This document shows positions 1-7,740 of a stretch of DNA of 64,000 bases, piece after piece. The notes below the pieces were generated by a model that saw only the letters and a list, made by a program, of their open reading frames with translations, was not told the DNA's origin and did not search any database. The stretch spans positions 33,948 through 97,947 of the forward strand of contig JAOASS010000021.1 in NCBI GenBank assembly GCA_030158485.1, given 5' to 3'. How positions within the stretch are numbered: position 1 is the stretch's first letter; each line of letters starts with the position of its first letter. A program made the position numbers and the translations under genes. Source of the stretch: Pseudobdellovibrionaceae bacterium (lineage in GTDB: Bacteria; Bdellovibrionota; Bdellovibrionia; Bdellovibrionales; Bdellovibrionaceae).

Positions 1-353
1 CCGTTGATGACCCAAACTTTTTTAAAACCATGTTTCTGTAAACTTTCAATGAGCTCGACTAAAACTTTGATATAAGTCGTTGGCGTCAGCGTTAAAGTTC
101 CCGGAAAGGCCATGTGGTGAAGGGCCATGCCAAACGGAAGCACAGGGCCAACTAATGTCTTCGTTTTTTGCGAAACAGCCATTGAGATATCAAATGCAGT
201 CAGAAAATCGATTCCCAAAAGCCCTGTTGGTCCGTGTTGTTCTGTAGAGCCCACGGGAAGTAAAATAGAATCTTTATTTTTCAAATAGTCTTCAATTTGG
301 GGCCATGTCATTTCGGCAAGATAAAAAGGATTTTGAGTTTGCGAAGTCATCAT
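1..353 (-). CDS. Creatininase family amidohydrolase (N-terminal part, runs off the window)
   Basis: Only the first 117 or so codons lie in the window; the gene continues to the left of base 1. The protein begins MMTSQTQNPFYLAEMTW and carries LPVGSTEQHGPTG at about residues 35-47, the hallmark metal-site motif of creatininase-family proteins (creatinine amidohydrolase, MftE, ArfB), followed by a further conserved His segment (HHMAFPGTLT). Family members hydrolyse small cyclic or formyl amides; the substrate here cannot be told. The start at 353 is preferred because an AAGGAA sequence lies eight bases upstream; an in-frame ATG at 350 is the alternative. It could be transcribed with the HD-GYP-like gene 48 bases upstream on the same strand. 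Confidence 0.8.
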   Translation of the reverse strand, partial: MMTSQTQNPFYLAEMTWPQIEDYLKNKDSILLPVGSTEQHGPTGLLGIDFLTAFDISMAVSQKTKTLVGPVLPFGMALHHMAFPGTLTLTPTTYIKVLVELIESLQKHGFKKVWVIN

Positions 354-401
354 TTAAAAAATTCCTTTATTTTTAACGGGAAGTCCAAAATAGTTTTTCT
401 T

Positions 402-1331
402 TTAAAGAGTTTTCACAACTTCAATTAGTTTTTGAATATGGCCTAAAGGATGCTTTCCAACAGAATTGAGCATAAGCTGTTTGCAAGCCGCCTCTTTTGA
501 TAAGTTCTCAAAAGTCATCAATTTGTCCATATTGTTGCAAGTGCTGACGATCAAGCTTGCAGGATCTAATTGTTTTTCTGTTAAATTCCTAGGATAACCA
601 GAGCCATCTGCGCATTCTTCATGTTCGTTAATGATTCTTAAAACAAGTTGGTCGAAGTGTTTTTTATCTTGAACTTTTTTAGCACCTTCTTGGGCATGAG
701 ATTGATATAGCAGCAGTTCATCCGCATTCATTTCGGAAGTTTTCTTTCGCGGATAAATCGGGGACTCGTGATGTCCGTAATCATGAAGAAAAGCTCCAAG
801 TGAAAGTAGTTGAATCATTTTTGTGTCGGTCAGTCCCAGCTTTTGTGACAACGCAACACTTAATGTTGCCACCGAAACTCCATGGTGAGAAATGCTTTTG
901 TCTGTGTTTTGAATCGACATCACAGCTTGTAAGCCCTTCGCATTCGATACAAGAAATTGCACGTATTTACCAGCAGCATCTTTTGCATTCAGATAAGACT
1001 CTGCCAATTCGGGGTTATCAAAAACATCTTCAACATTAGACTGTTGCTGTCCCTGAATAATTTCAGATCGAGTTTGAATATCTTTTGTCGAGTTATTATC
1101 GTATGCAAGTTCAATATTTTTTTGCATATAATCGCGGTATCCGATTTCATCTTGGGGTTCGATGAACATTTTCTTCAACTTTTTTTCTTTTAACCTCTGA
1201 AGTCGATTGCCTTCGAAAGAGTCTCCCCGACGAAGGTAGAGGATCATTTTATCATTGATCTTAACGTAAGCATCAAAATTGATTTTTTGATCACCTCGCA
1301 AAGTGCTTACTCGAATCGAAACGTAATCCAT
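402..1331 (-). CDS. HD-GYP-like protein with a conserved N-terminal domain
   Basis: 309 aa, no signal peptide or membrane segment. Residues 1-80 form a small mixed domain that recurs in the protein at 4557-5942 (pattern: aYVkin..iLylrrGdsF...RL..L..kklkkmfi). Residues 145-309 match HD-GYP domains: HH at 149-150, HD at 183-184, His212, His237 and DGSGYP at 242-247. HD-GYP proteins hydrolyse cyclic di-GMP. The usual Lys after HDxG is His186, and the Asp of the late 'vaD' position is Asn (STCNN near 266), so metal coordination may be altered. Activity is uncertain: it may be a weak phosphodiesterase or a c-di-GMP-responsive regulator. Neighbours (pseudo-Hpt, CheX, CheY) suggest a role in motility or signalling. 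Confidence 0.75.
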   Translation of the reverse strand: MDYVSIRVSTLRGDQKINFDAYVKINDKMILYLRRGDSFEGNRLQRLKEKKLKKMFIEPQDEIGYRDYMQKNIELAYDNNSTKDIQTRSEIIQGQQQSNVEDVFDNPELAESYLNAKDAAGKYVQFLVSNAKGLQAVMSIQNTDKSISHHGVSVATLSVALSQKLGLTDTKMIQLLSLGAFLHDYGHHESPIYPRKKTSEMNADELLLYQSHAQEGAKKVQDKKHFDQLVLRIINEHEECADGSGYPRNLTEKQLDPASLIVSTCNNMDKLMTFENLSKEAACKQLMLNSVGKHPLGHIQKLIEVVKTL

Positions 1332-1431
1332 AAGGGGCCTTTACTTCTAAGCAGCTCATTTTTTAAGAACTTGTTCTTGCCTTCATTGACCTCGAGTTTG
1401 CGCTCTGACACTCTCAATACAGAGGTGATAA

Positions 1432-1944
1432 ATGGCAGACAGCGGTCTTGATGAATCAATCTTAAAGGATTTTACTGAAGAGTCACTGATTCTTGTGGAT
1501 CAATGTATAGATCTGCTTGAAACGATTGAAAATGACCCGTCTGAAGTCGAGAAGCTAAAAGATTTTGCCAATCGAATTGATCGAGTGATGGGTGGAGCCA
1601 AGAGTTTAGCCCTCATTGCGCCGCCGGAACACGCGCTTAATTTAATTGGTGATTACTGTGCGATTTGTAAATCAGTCGGATACCAAGGTGCCCAAATTCA
1701 AAATAATGACCAGTTTTACAATGTTGTTGTAGCGCTTTTATTAGATGCAGTTGAAATGACAAAAGTTTTATTTAATCGATTGGATTCGTCTGTTACGGAA
1801 CTCAAAAAAATATTTTCTATTACTTTTTTAGAAAGATTGAAATGGATTTCTCTTCAATACGATGAAATTGAAAAGCGTCGTCACGATGGTAAGAAAATGG
1901 GTCAAAATGAAATCGATGATTTACTTAAAAAATTAGGTCTTTAG
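1432..1944 (+). CDS. Pseudo-Hpt (CheA P1-like) protein with CheZ/FliM-like C-terminal peptide
   Basis: 170 aa, helical and soluble. Residues 5-115 resemble an Hpt/P1 four-helix bundle (ILKDFTEESLILVDQCIDLLE opening helix), but the phospho-accepting His of the usual HxxKG motif is replaced: the equivalent stretch reads IDRVMGGAKSLAL (about 49-61). The last 15 residues end GQNEIDDLLKKLGL, strikingly like the CheY-P-binding C-terminus of CheZ (...VDDLLDSLGF) and the FliM N-terminal EIDALL motif. I infer a chemotaxis-linked CheY-binding adaptor or phosphatase-like protein, not a phosphotransfer protein. The TAG stop at 1942-1944 lies 4 bases from the stop of the convergent gene at 1949. A start at 1432 fits an AGAGG at 1421-1425. 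Confidence 0.6.
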   Translation: MADSGLDESILKDFTEESLILVDQCIDLLETIENDPSEVEKLKDFANRIDRVMGGAKSLALIAPPEHALNLIGDYCAICKSVGYQGAQIQNNDQFYNVVVALLLDAVEMTKVLFNRLDSSVTELKKIFSITFLERLKWISLQYDEIEKRRHDGKKMGQNEIDDLLKKLGL

Positions 1945-1948
1945 ATTC

Positions 1949-2254
1949 TTATTCGTTTAAATTTAAAATTTCTCGACAAATTTCCATTTGCTGTTCGATC
2001 TCATTCAGAGATTTTTCCAGTTTGGCAAAGTCCCTTTCGTTCAGTTCTGTTTCAAGGGCCTTTTGAACTAAAGGGTGCTTCTTCAACCAAAGGCCATGTC
2101 TTGAAGCATAAGTTTCAGGAATGCCAGTTCGCAAAGCGGCCTGTTTGGCATTTCCATCTTTTAAATATTCAATTATAAATTTAAGTGTTTCCAATGTGAG
2201 AATATTTTTATGGGCTTTTAATCTTGATGAAAAACCCATTTGTCGAATTCGCAT
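1949..2254 (-). CDS. Small protein with terminase-small-subunit-like HTH
   Basis: 101 aa if started at the ATG at 2254, which has AGAGG seven bases upstream inside the end of queG; a longer reading frame to 2305 overlaps queG by 50 bases and is less likely. The central part (LKFIIEYLKDGNAKQAALRT..., then kHPLVQKALETEL) follows the Terminase_2 pattern of phage terminase small subunits: 'f...YlidgnatqAAiraG...s..L.knp.V...i'. The C-terminal third is a Glu/Lys-rich coiled-coil-like helix. No other phage gene is nearby, so this looks like a domesticated DNA-binding protein co-transcribed behind queG. Function unknown. Confidence 0.55.
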   Translation of the reverse strand: MRIRQMGFSSRLKAHKNILTLETLKFIIEYLKDGNAKQAALRTGIPETYASRHGLWLKKHPLVQKALETELNERDFAKLEKSLNEIEQQMEICREILNLNE

Positions 2255-2255
2255 T

Positions 2256-3302
2256 TTAATCCTCTTTTGGGGAAAGCTGTTGAAGAGTCCAGAAAGCAAG
2301 CTCACCGAGAAACGAATTTTCAGTCAACGCCTGAACTTCAGGGGCTAATTCTTTTATTTTTTTATTGCCGATTACGACAAGCGCATTTCTTTTTAAACCC
2401 TTAGCCCCCGCACGGTGAAGAGGTGTTCCCTTCACTTTTTTGAGAATTTGATGGTGAGAAGATTTAAGTATCCAACGAAGTTCCTCTATTAACTTCTTTT
2501 CTTCAAATTCATTCAATGCCAGAAAAGGACTAGCCTGTAAGCGCCCTTTAAAAACTTTTTGATTCCAAGGGCAAACTGTTTGACATAAATCGCAACCAAA
2601 AAACCAGTCTCCCATTTTGTTTCTCAAATCTTCAGGAGGTATTTTTTTTGATTCGATGGTCAGGTAGGAAATGCATTTTGTGGCATCAAGAATTCGAGGT
2701 GAAGTAATCGCTTGAGTCGGACAGACTTCTAAACACTTTTGACATTTACCACAAAAATCGGGAAGAGGATCTGTTTTCAATTTAAACTCAAGTGAAGTGA
2801 GAATTTCACCAATCAGGAAAAGACTCCCTTTTTGTGGATGGATTAGACAAGTGTTTTTTCCAAACCATCCAAGGCCGGCTCTTTGGGCTAAGTCGCGTTC
2901 CAGTAGGGGGCTTGAATCTGTATGGGTCTCAAATTTTTCATTTGGATAAAGCACTTGAAGTTCGTCTATTAAAATCTGAAGTTTTGATTTAATCCAGAAA
3001 TGATAATCGAAGCCTTTTGCATAGAGAGCAGTACGAGTCGAGGATAAAATATGATGGGGTTCGGGGTGATCAATGTAGGGAAAGGCCACAACCAATGCTG
3101 ATCTTAAATGAGGTTTCCAAATAGAGGGGTCTTTTTTGATTTCGGCATGAGTTTTTAAATACTCCATTTCACCGGCGAAGCCTTTTTCAAGCCAACTTTG
3201 ATACTGAAGCCAAGTCCGAGGTCCTTCGAGCTTGGCAAGACCTGCGTGACTCGCATTTATTTTTTCGCAATAGTCTTGAAGTTTTGATTCCCAATTGATC
3301 AC
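2256..3302 (-). CDS. queG: Epoxyqueuosine reductase
   Basis: 348 aa from a GTG start at 3302; full length for the family. It performs the last step of queuosine synthesis, reducing epoxyqueuosine in tRNA to queuosine with cobalamin and two [4Fe-4S] clusters, in the cytoplasm. Visible signatures: ERDLAQRAGLGWFGKNTCLI (about 135-153, containing the conserved Asp137 region of the B12 domain), a ferredoxin motif CGKCQKCLEVCP (184-195), a second cluster motif CDLCQTVCPW (about 233-242), and a C-terminal HEAT-like tail. The start codon of the divergent polymerase gene is only 17 bases away, and a TATAAA (3314-3309 on the minus strand) sits seven bases before the GTG, so the mRNA may be leaderless. 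A QueD homologue lies at 33.3 kb. Confidence 0.95.
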   Translation of the reverse strand: MINWESKLQDYCEKINASHAGLAKLEGPRTWLQYQSWLEKGFAGEMEYLKTHAEIKKDPSIWKPHLRSALVVAFPYIDHPEPHHILSSTRTALYAKGFDYHFWIKSKLQILIDELQVLYPNEKFETHTDSSPLLERDLAQRAGLGWFGKNTCLIHPQKGSLFLIGEILTSLEFKLKTDPLPDFCGKCQKCLEVCPTQAITSPRILDATKCISYLTIESKKIPPEDLRNKMGDWFFGCDLCQTVCPWNQKVFKGRLQASPFLALNEFEEKKLIEELRWILKSSHHQILKKVKGTPLHRAGAKGLKRNALVVIGNKKIKELAPEVQALTENSFLGELAFWTLQQLSPKED

Positions 3303-3308
3303 AGCTCT

Positions 3309-3316
3309 TTTATAAT
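3309..3316. promoter_or_regulatory. Bidirectional -10 box between queG and the polymerase gene
   Basis: The 17 bases between the two start codons contain TTTATAAT. Read on the plus strand it gives TATAAT at 3311-3316, four bases before the ATG at 3320 and seven before an in-frame GTG at 3323; read on the minus strand it gives TATAAA ending at 3309, seven bases before the queG GTG. A weak plus-strand -35 (TTCCCA, 3288-3293) lies 17 bp upstream; on the minus strand TTGTTT (3336-3331) lies 16 bp upstream. Both transcripts would begin at or next to the start codon. Confidence 0.5.
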
Positions 3317-3319
3317 CGA

Positions 3320-4588
3320 ATGGTGTTCGAAAACAAGTCTTACTCTTTTAAAGCCGAGTTCCCGCAATTAAAAAGCCATTCTCAATGGCCCGCTGCTGAT
3401 TTTATTCTTCGAAAGCTCAGTCAGCAAGGTTATGAAGCTTTAATTGCGGGTGGTGCAGTTCGTGACTTGATTCTAGGAAGAATACCTGGCGATCTTGATA
3501 TTGCCAGCAATGCGACTCCTGACCAAGTTGAGCAGCTGTTTCATGGTCAAACCGTAGCTGTCGGAAAAGCTTTCGGTGTTATTCGAATTATTTTTAAAGG
3601 ACAATCAATCGAAGTGGCCACTTATCGACAAGATAGGGAATATAAAGATGGACGTCGTCCAGAAAGTATTATTTTTACCAACCGATTAGAAGACGCTAAA
3701 CGTCGTGATTTTACAATCAATGCTCTTTTTTATGATGCCTTTTCAAAGACAGTTCACGACGATTTGAACGGGAAAAGAGATCTCGATCAAAAACTTTTAA
3801 AGTGTGTCGGCGATGCTCAGCTGCGCTTCGAAGAAGATCAACTGCGTCGCTTACGTTTAGTTCGGTTCGTTTCCCAGTTAGGATTCCAAGTTGAGACTAA
3901 AACTTTAGAAGCTGTCAAAAAGGGAGTTGAAGGTCTTCAGAAAGTCAGTGCAGAAAGAGTCACAGAAGAAATTGGGAAAATGTGGCTGGGACCTTATTTG
4001 CCAGAAGCTTTTAAGCTTTTATTGGAAACAGGCATGGCCTTGCAGATTGACCCCGCTTGGAAAAATGATTCAGATTTTAAAAATATAAAAACTTGGAATA
4101 TTTCGCGTGAAAATAAAAATGAAGCTTGGGCTCATTATTTTTCTTTCTTTTTTGATGAAAACTCAATTCGTCATCATTTCAAGTTTTTTAGACTTTCAAA
4201 AGAAATTGAAAATTTTGTCGTGACCGCGCATCAAGCGTATCAATCGATCCCTCAGTTTTTAAAAGCCCGAATAGGGGAACAAAAATTAAGAGCCTCTCAT
4301 AAAAGTTTTCTTTGCGGATTTGAATTCTATATAGAAAAAAAATGTTTGCCCGAAAGTAAACAAGAGCTTTTAAATAAGCTCAACTTATTCAAATCCCAAG
4401 GTCCCTTACCAGAGCCGTTTATTAAAGCACGTCATATTCAAGATCAGTTTCAAGGTCCTGAGCTAGGGCAAATGCTTAAAAAAATTTATATTGAACAACT
4501 GGATCAAAACTGGCTGACTGCTGAACAAGCTTTTCAATGGCTTTCAAATGTTCGAGCTAGCTCGCCAAAGGGTCAATTTTCTTTTTAA
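3320..4588 (+). CDS. Class II poly(A) polymerase / tRNA nucleotidyltransferase family
   Basis: 422 aa. The N-terminal head and neck carry the class II nucleotidyltransferase signatures: AGGAVRDLILG followed by GDLDIAS with the two catalytic carboxylates (about residues 43-61), RRDFTINALFYD (about 130-141), and the RNA-body motif EEDQLRRLRLVRFVSQLGF (about 172-190). These enzymes either repair the CCA end of tRNA or add poly(A) tails to RNA for decay; motifs do not settle which, and a second homologue elsewhere would be needed to decide. No Shine-Dalgarno is present; the start lies directly after the -10 box, and a GTG at 3323 is an alternative leaderless start. The 3' end overlaps the convergent gene by 32 bases. 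Confidence 0.85.
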   Translation: MVFENKSYSFKAEFPQLKSHSQWPAADFILRKLSQQGYEALIAGGAVRDLILGRIPGDLDIASNATPDQVEQLFHGQTVAVGKAFGVIRIIFKGQSIEVATYRQDREYKDGRRPESIIFTNRLEDAKRRDFTINALFYDAFSKTVHDDLNGKRDLDQKLLKCVGDAQLRFEEDQLRRLRLVRFVSQLGFQVETKTLEAVKKGVEGLQKVSAERVTEEIGKMWLGPYLPEAFKLLLETGMALQIDPAWKNDSDFKNIKTWNISRENKNEAWAHYFSFFFDENSIRHHFKFFRLSKEIENFVVTAHQAYQSIPQFLKARIGEQKLRASHKSFLCGFEFYIEKKCLPESKQELLNKLNLFKSQGPLPEPFIKARHIQDQFQGPELGQMLKKIYIEQLDQNWLTAEQAFQWLSNVRASSPKGQFSF

Positions 4589-5942
4589 TCGTCAAAAGCA
4601 TTGTTCCATCTATCAAATTGTTTCCTGCCATCATTTGTTCCTGAAGGTAGTTGAGCGCTGATTTGATTGTGTGCTTGGGCTTATCATCTTGAAGCTGTGT
4701 CAGTTCCATCAAAATAAAAGCGAACTGAATAATTCGAGAATTTCCATGGTGATTGTCGCTTGTTGTTCCCTTGGGGAAGCCGCCGCCACCCACTTTTTCT
4801 CGGTGTTGAAGAATCAGATCTGTGACGGCTTGTGGTAAAGGGACTTTCTTGCTTTTAATTTGAACAACACTTCGTTCAGGGTAGTGCAGGTATTCTTTTT
4901 TTGACTGAGGCTCAAGCTTTGTCAAATCCGGTTCAAGTTCTGGGTGGCTCAGGAAAGCAAGTCCCATGTTATGCATCAACCCTGCTAAAGCTAATTCGGA
5001 CACTTCCTCTGGTTTTTTTTCAAGCAAGAAAGCAAGTGCTGCGCTGAAGATGCAAAGAACCATCACGTCATTATAAAAAGATCGAGTTTTTCCAGAAAAA
5101 AGAATGATGTTTCTGACAACAGTTTCGATTGAGGCCCATTTTCTGATTTCAAGATCCTCTATTATTTTTTCACAATTATCGAGAATAACTTTGCCACCTT
5201 TGTAGTCAGTTGATTCAAGATCGAAGAATTGGGAATTAATTTCTTGAATTCTTTGACGAGTTCTTAAAATTTTATCGGTTATTCCAGTTCTTTCTTCTGA
5301 GTTCTTTAAACTGAGAGCCGTTCTGGAGTATTCTAAAAAAGCTTTCATCTGTGTCTTTTTAAAATAGACGTTTTGATGGCAATCTTTCACTTTATCTGAA
5401 AGTTTTTGATCAAAAGCTGTTCCTTTTTTTCTGACAAGGATCGACTTCTGATTACCAGGTAAATGAACATACACATCAAAGTTAAGATCCATTTCAGACG
5501 AGAGGTCTTCAACAGCAATCGAGTTCAAAAGACCAAGGGGCGGAGTACCGCTTTCGTCCCATTGTACGAGCTCAAGGAGTCTGTCGACTATGAATTCAGA
5601 ATCATAATAAAGATGCAAAATACTATCAGCTCCATTTTTTTTAAGAATTGAGAACTGAAGCTGTGAAGTTGAATCATAGAAAACAACAAGTGGGACACTA
5701 AATGCCATTTTAAGGCCCTGAGTCCACTCTAAGATATTTTCGCTAGTTCCGCGTCCATCAAGTAGAACTAATTTAGGTTCGAAGCCAGGCGGGACGCCAT
5801 CAATTAAGGTGTCAAGTGTAGGTGCTGGTAAAAACTGTAAATCAGAAAAGTCTTTCAACCAGTTTCGGGCCATGGCTTCAAAGTCATCTTTCGATGCGAC
5901 GAAGACGACTTGGTTTTTTGAAGTCCCTGCAAGGGCGCCCAT
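4557..5942 (-). CDS. Pseudo-receiver protein with degenerate HD-GYP domain
   Basis: 461 aa. Residues 8-130 look like a receiver fold (VVFVASKDD..., LVLLDGRG, PLVVFYD) without the normal acidic pair and Lys. Residues 155-215 repeat the N-terminal domain of the protein at 402-1331 (VYVHLPGNQKSILVRKKGTAFD). Residues 270-461 are HD-GYP-like, but the HD pair is His-Asn (MHNMG, 324-325) and GYP is GFP (GGGGFPKG, 385-392); the late metal Asp is also absent. Catalytic c-di-GMP hydrolysis is therefore unlikely, and a binding or scaffolding role (compare HDOD-like proteins) is inferred. Nine bases separate it from cheX upstream, so cheX and this gene are probably one operon. Confidence 0.7.
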   Translation of the reverse strand: MGALAGTSKNQVVFVASKDDFEAMARNWLKDFSDLQFLPAPTLDTLIDGVPPGFEPKLVLLDGRGTSENILEWTQGLKMAFSVPLVVFYDSTSQLQFSILKKNGADSILHLYYDSEFIVDRLLELVQWDESGTPPLGLLNSIAVEDLSSEMDLNFDVYVHLPGNQKSILVRKKGTAFDQKLSDKVKDCHQNVYFKKTQMKAFLEYSRTALSLKNSEERTGITDKILRTRQRIQEINSQFFDLESTDYKGGKVILDNCEKIIEDLEIRKWASIETVVRNIILFSGKTRSFYNDVMVLCIFSAALAFLLEKKPEEVSELALAGLMHNMGLAFLSHPELEPDLTKLEPQSKKEYLHYPERSVVQIKSKKVPLPQAVTDLILQHREKVGGGGFPKGTTSDNHHGNSRIIQFAFILMELTQLQDDKPKHTIKSALNYLQEQMMAGNNLIDGTMLLTIKKKIDPLAS

Positions 5943-5951
5943 GTTTTCCTT

Positions 5952-6449
5952 TTATCTAACAGTAATTTGGATAAAGAAATTTTGATCTGGTTGAAATTTA
6001 AATGGAATGACAAGTGTGACACCTTGATCGTCTTTAGCAGGAAAAAATTCACCTAAGACAACAGTTGGTAAAGCCATTTGAAATTGATGGCCACCTTGAT
6101 TGAGCAAAGTTTTTGAGGCTCCATAAACCATATTGGCAATTTCTCCAACAGAGTCTTTTACTTCGTCATTCATTTCTGTCAAATTTTCACCAACCATATT
6201 GTTGTAGATTTGAAGAATTCCGGATTTTGAAAAACTGATAATAAAATTTCCCTTAAGAGGTGGAGCAATAAGGCCTACAATGGCTGCAACATCGCCCTTC
6301 ATGACGAAGTTGGGTTCAATCGAAGGTCGTCCAAATGCCACTTCGGTCGAGGCCATAGTTGAAAGCGTGTGTTGAACGCCGTTAACGAATGCTTCGATGG
6401 TTTTTTTTTCAAAAAGAGGGTGGCCTTCTAGTTTTGGAGCTGCGCCCAT
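5952..6449 (-). CDS. cheX: CheX-like CheY-P phosphatase
   Basis: 165 aa from the ATG at 6449, which has AAGGAA eight bases upstream; the longer frame to 6488 lacks a ribosome binding site. CheC/CheX/FliY phosphatases dephosphorylate CheY-P through an ExxN helix. Here that helix is EVKDSVGEIANMVYGASK: the E-I-A-N quartet with a preceding Glu matches CheX. The flanking pattern 'kG.fiiSfsk..il.iyn.mvge' is also typical of the dimeric CheX fold. It lies just downstream of cheY on the same strand, so kinase output and its removal are encoded together. No membrane segment. Confidence 0.82.
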   Translation of the reverse strand: MGAAPKLEGHPLFEKKTIEAFVNGVQHTLSTMASTEVAFGRPSIEPNFVMKGDVAAIVGLIAPPLKGNFIISFSKSGILQIYNNMVGENLTEMNDEVKDSVGEIANMVYGASKTLLNQGGHQFQMALPTVVLGEFFPAKDDQGVTLVIPFKFQPDQNFFIQITVR

Positions 6450-6569
6450 ATTTAATTCCTTCTTGTAGCCTTCAGATTGAGGCGACATTTAAAATCAAAG
6501 CTGCATTTAAACAACTTGTGGTTTGAATCATCCAAACTTCAAGGATGAAAAGTCAGAGTCAGTTTTTTT

Positions 6570-6992
6570 CTAAGCAGCCGGTTTTGCTTGATTCGCAACT
6601 TTAGCATAAACTTGTTCTAGTTTTTGCTTCAGTGTAACCGAATTAAAAGGCTTCACAACGTAGTTAGAGACCCCAGCTTTAGCAGCTTCTAGAATCTGTT
6701 TTTGTTCAGATTCCGCTGTTACCAGCATAAAAGGAATATCCTTAAATCGAGGGTCGGTGCGGCAATGCTTAAGAAGTACGATGCCTTGCATCTGCGGCAT
6801 ATTCCAATCCGAAATAACGAATTGAAAGGGCTCGCCCTTAGCATGCTCTTCTTGAATTTTAGGCCATGCTGTGGCGCCGTCGTCTGCTTCCTGGACATTC
6901 GTATAACCGAGTTCATTGAGTACTTTTTTGATGATTTTTCGCATAGTTGCGAAGTCATCAATAACAAGAAATTTAGTTGTCGGTGCAAACAT
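6570..6992 (-). CDS. cheY: CheY-type single-domain response regulator
   Basis: 140 aa receiver with all CheY active-site residues: Asp12/Asp13 (VIDDF), phospho-acceptor Asp62 (ISDWNMP), Thr92 (VTAE) and Lys114 (VKPF). Phosphorylated CheY binds the flagellar switch and changes rotation; some delta-proteobacterial homologues serve gliding or pilus systems instead. The C-terminus ends in an Ala/Lys-rich tail. A GGGGG ribosome binding site precedes the ATG at 6992. It is followed on the same strand by cheX (120 bases downstream) and the pseudo-receiver/HD-GYP gene. No CheA is in the window; a CheW lies at the far right edge. Confidence 0.9.
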   Translation of the reverse strand: MFAPTTKFLVIDDFATMRKIIKKVLNELGYTNVQEADDGATAWPKIQEEHAKGEPFQFVISDWNMPQMQGIVLLKHCRTDPRFKDIPFMLVTAESEQKQILEAAKAGVSNYVVKPFNSVTLKQKLEQVYAKVANQAKPAA

Positions 6993-7328
6993 AGATCGAG
7001 CCCCCTTAGCTTGTTGAAAAGCGATTGAACATGTCTAACAGCCCTCTTATCGGTCCAGTTTTAAAAAATATGAAGTACAGACCTCTTGCCAGCGTCGGGT
7101 TTTTTCTGTCAGACTTAAAGTCAGGTGGTGATGTCTCGTTTTTAGGCGGAAAGCCGATGTGTTACTCGAGTCTTTATTAAAAGACTTTAAGAAAACATCT
7201 CGATTAACCGGTTTAAGACCAAGGTGGGTCTGAACTAAAGGCAAGGCAGATGTGAAAAATTGATGTGGGATCGGTTTTTTACTTTAAATCAAGGTTCGAA
7301 ACGTTAACAAATAACAGGAGGAGCAAGG
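6993..7328. other. 336-bp intergenic region between cheY and the LuxR-type gene
   Basis: No convincing gene. The divergent genes cheY (left, minus strand) and the HTH gene (right, plus strand) presumably have promoters here. A perfect 7-bp inverted repeat AGTCTTT-atta-AAAGACT occupies 7169-7186; it has no T-tract, so it is more likely a binding site or leader structure than a terminator. A 65-codon open frame on the minus strand (7047-7244) has no recognisable features. The plus-strand gene is preceded by a strong CAGGAGGAG at 7315-7323. Confidence 0.5.
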
Positions 7329-7706
7329 ATGCTCAGAGATGTCCTAATTCAAAAAGGTTTATCCAATCGAGAAGCAGAAGTTGCTGAACTCGTATCAAAA
7401 GGACTGTCCAACAAGGAAGTTGCTAACCAGCTTTTCGTGACTGAAAAGACGGTCAAATTTCATTTAACTAACATTTACAAGAAGATGAACGTGAAGTCTC
7501 GCGCTCAGCTGATCGTATGGTGTCTTCCTCATTTGGGATTTGTGGAAAGCGAAGCTCGTGTGGAAGCCAATGCGGCTCAAGCAGCGACTCAAGCTTCTTA
7601 TACTCAGACTATTCCAGCTGGAAGCTCGACAGTGACAACTCTTCCTGGACAAGGCATTAACCGCAATGGTGGCAATGGCGATATCGGAATGGGTGGCGGT
7701 CTTTAA
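7329..7706 (+). CDS. Stand-alone LuxR/GerE-type HTH protein
   Basis: 125 aa. Residues 1-66 are a complete LuxR/FixJ-type HTH: LSNREAEVAELVSKGLSNKE (11-30), then VTEKTVKFHLTNIYKKMNV with the recognition helix. There is no receiver, autoinducer or PAS domain. The remaining 55 residues are low-complexity (Ala/Gln/Thr, then Gly/Asn-rich, ending GGNGDIGMGGGL) and likely disordered. Such single-domain LuxR proteins bind DNA constitutively or are controlled by abundance. The consensus AGGAGG eight bases before the ATG predicts strong translation. The target is unknown; the divergent cheY promoter is an obvious candidate. Confidence 0.85.
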   Translation: MLRDVLIQKGLSNREAEVAELVSKGLSNKEVANQLFVTEKTVKFHLTNIYKKMNVKSRAQLIVWCLPHLGFVESEARVEANAAQAATQASYTQTIPAGSSTVTTLPGQGINRNGGNGDIGMGGGL

Positions 7707-7740
7707 TCAAGACCGTTCCTGCCTAATTTAGTTTTTTCTT

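Noticed and set aside
1365..1378. AAGAAC-tt-GTTCTT inverted repeat between the HD-GYP-like and pseudo-Hpt genes
   Set aside because: Only 6-bp arms and no T-tract; too short to call, although it lies in a divergent promoter region.
7047..7244. 65-codon open frame on the minus strand in the cheY/LuxR gap
   Set aside because: No ribosome binding site, no recognisable domain and a composition unlike neighbouring proteins; taken as chance.
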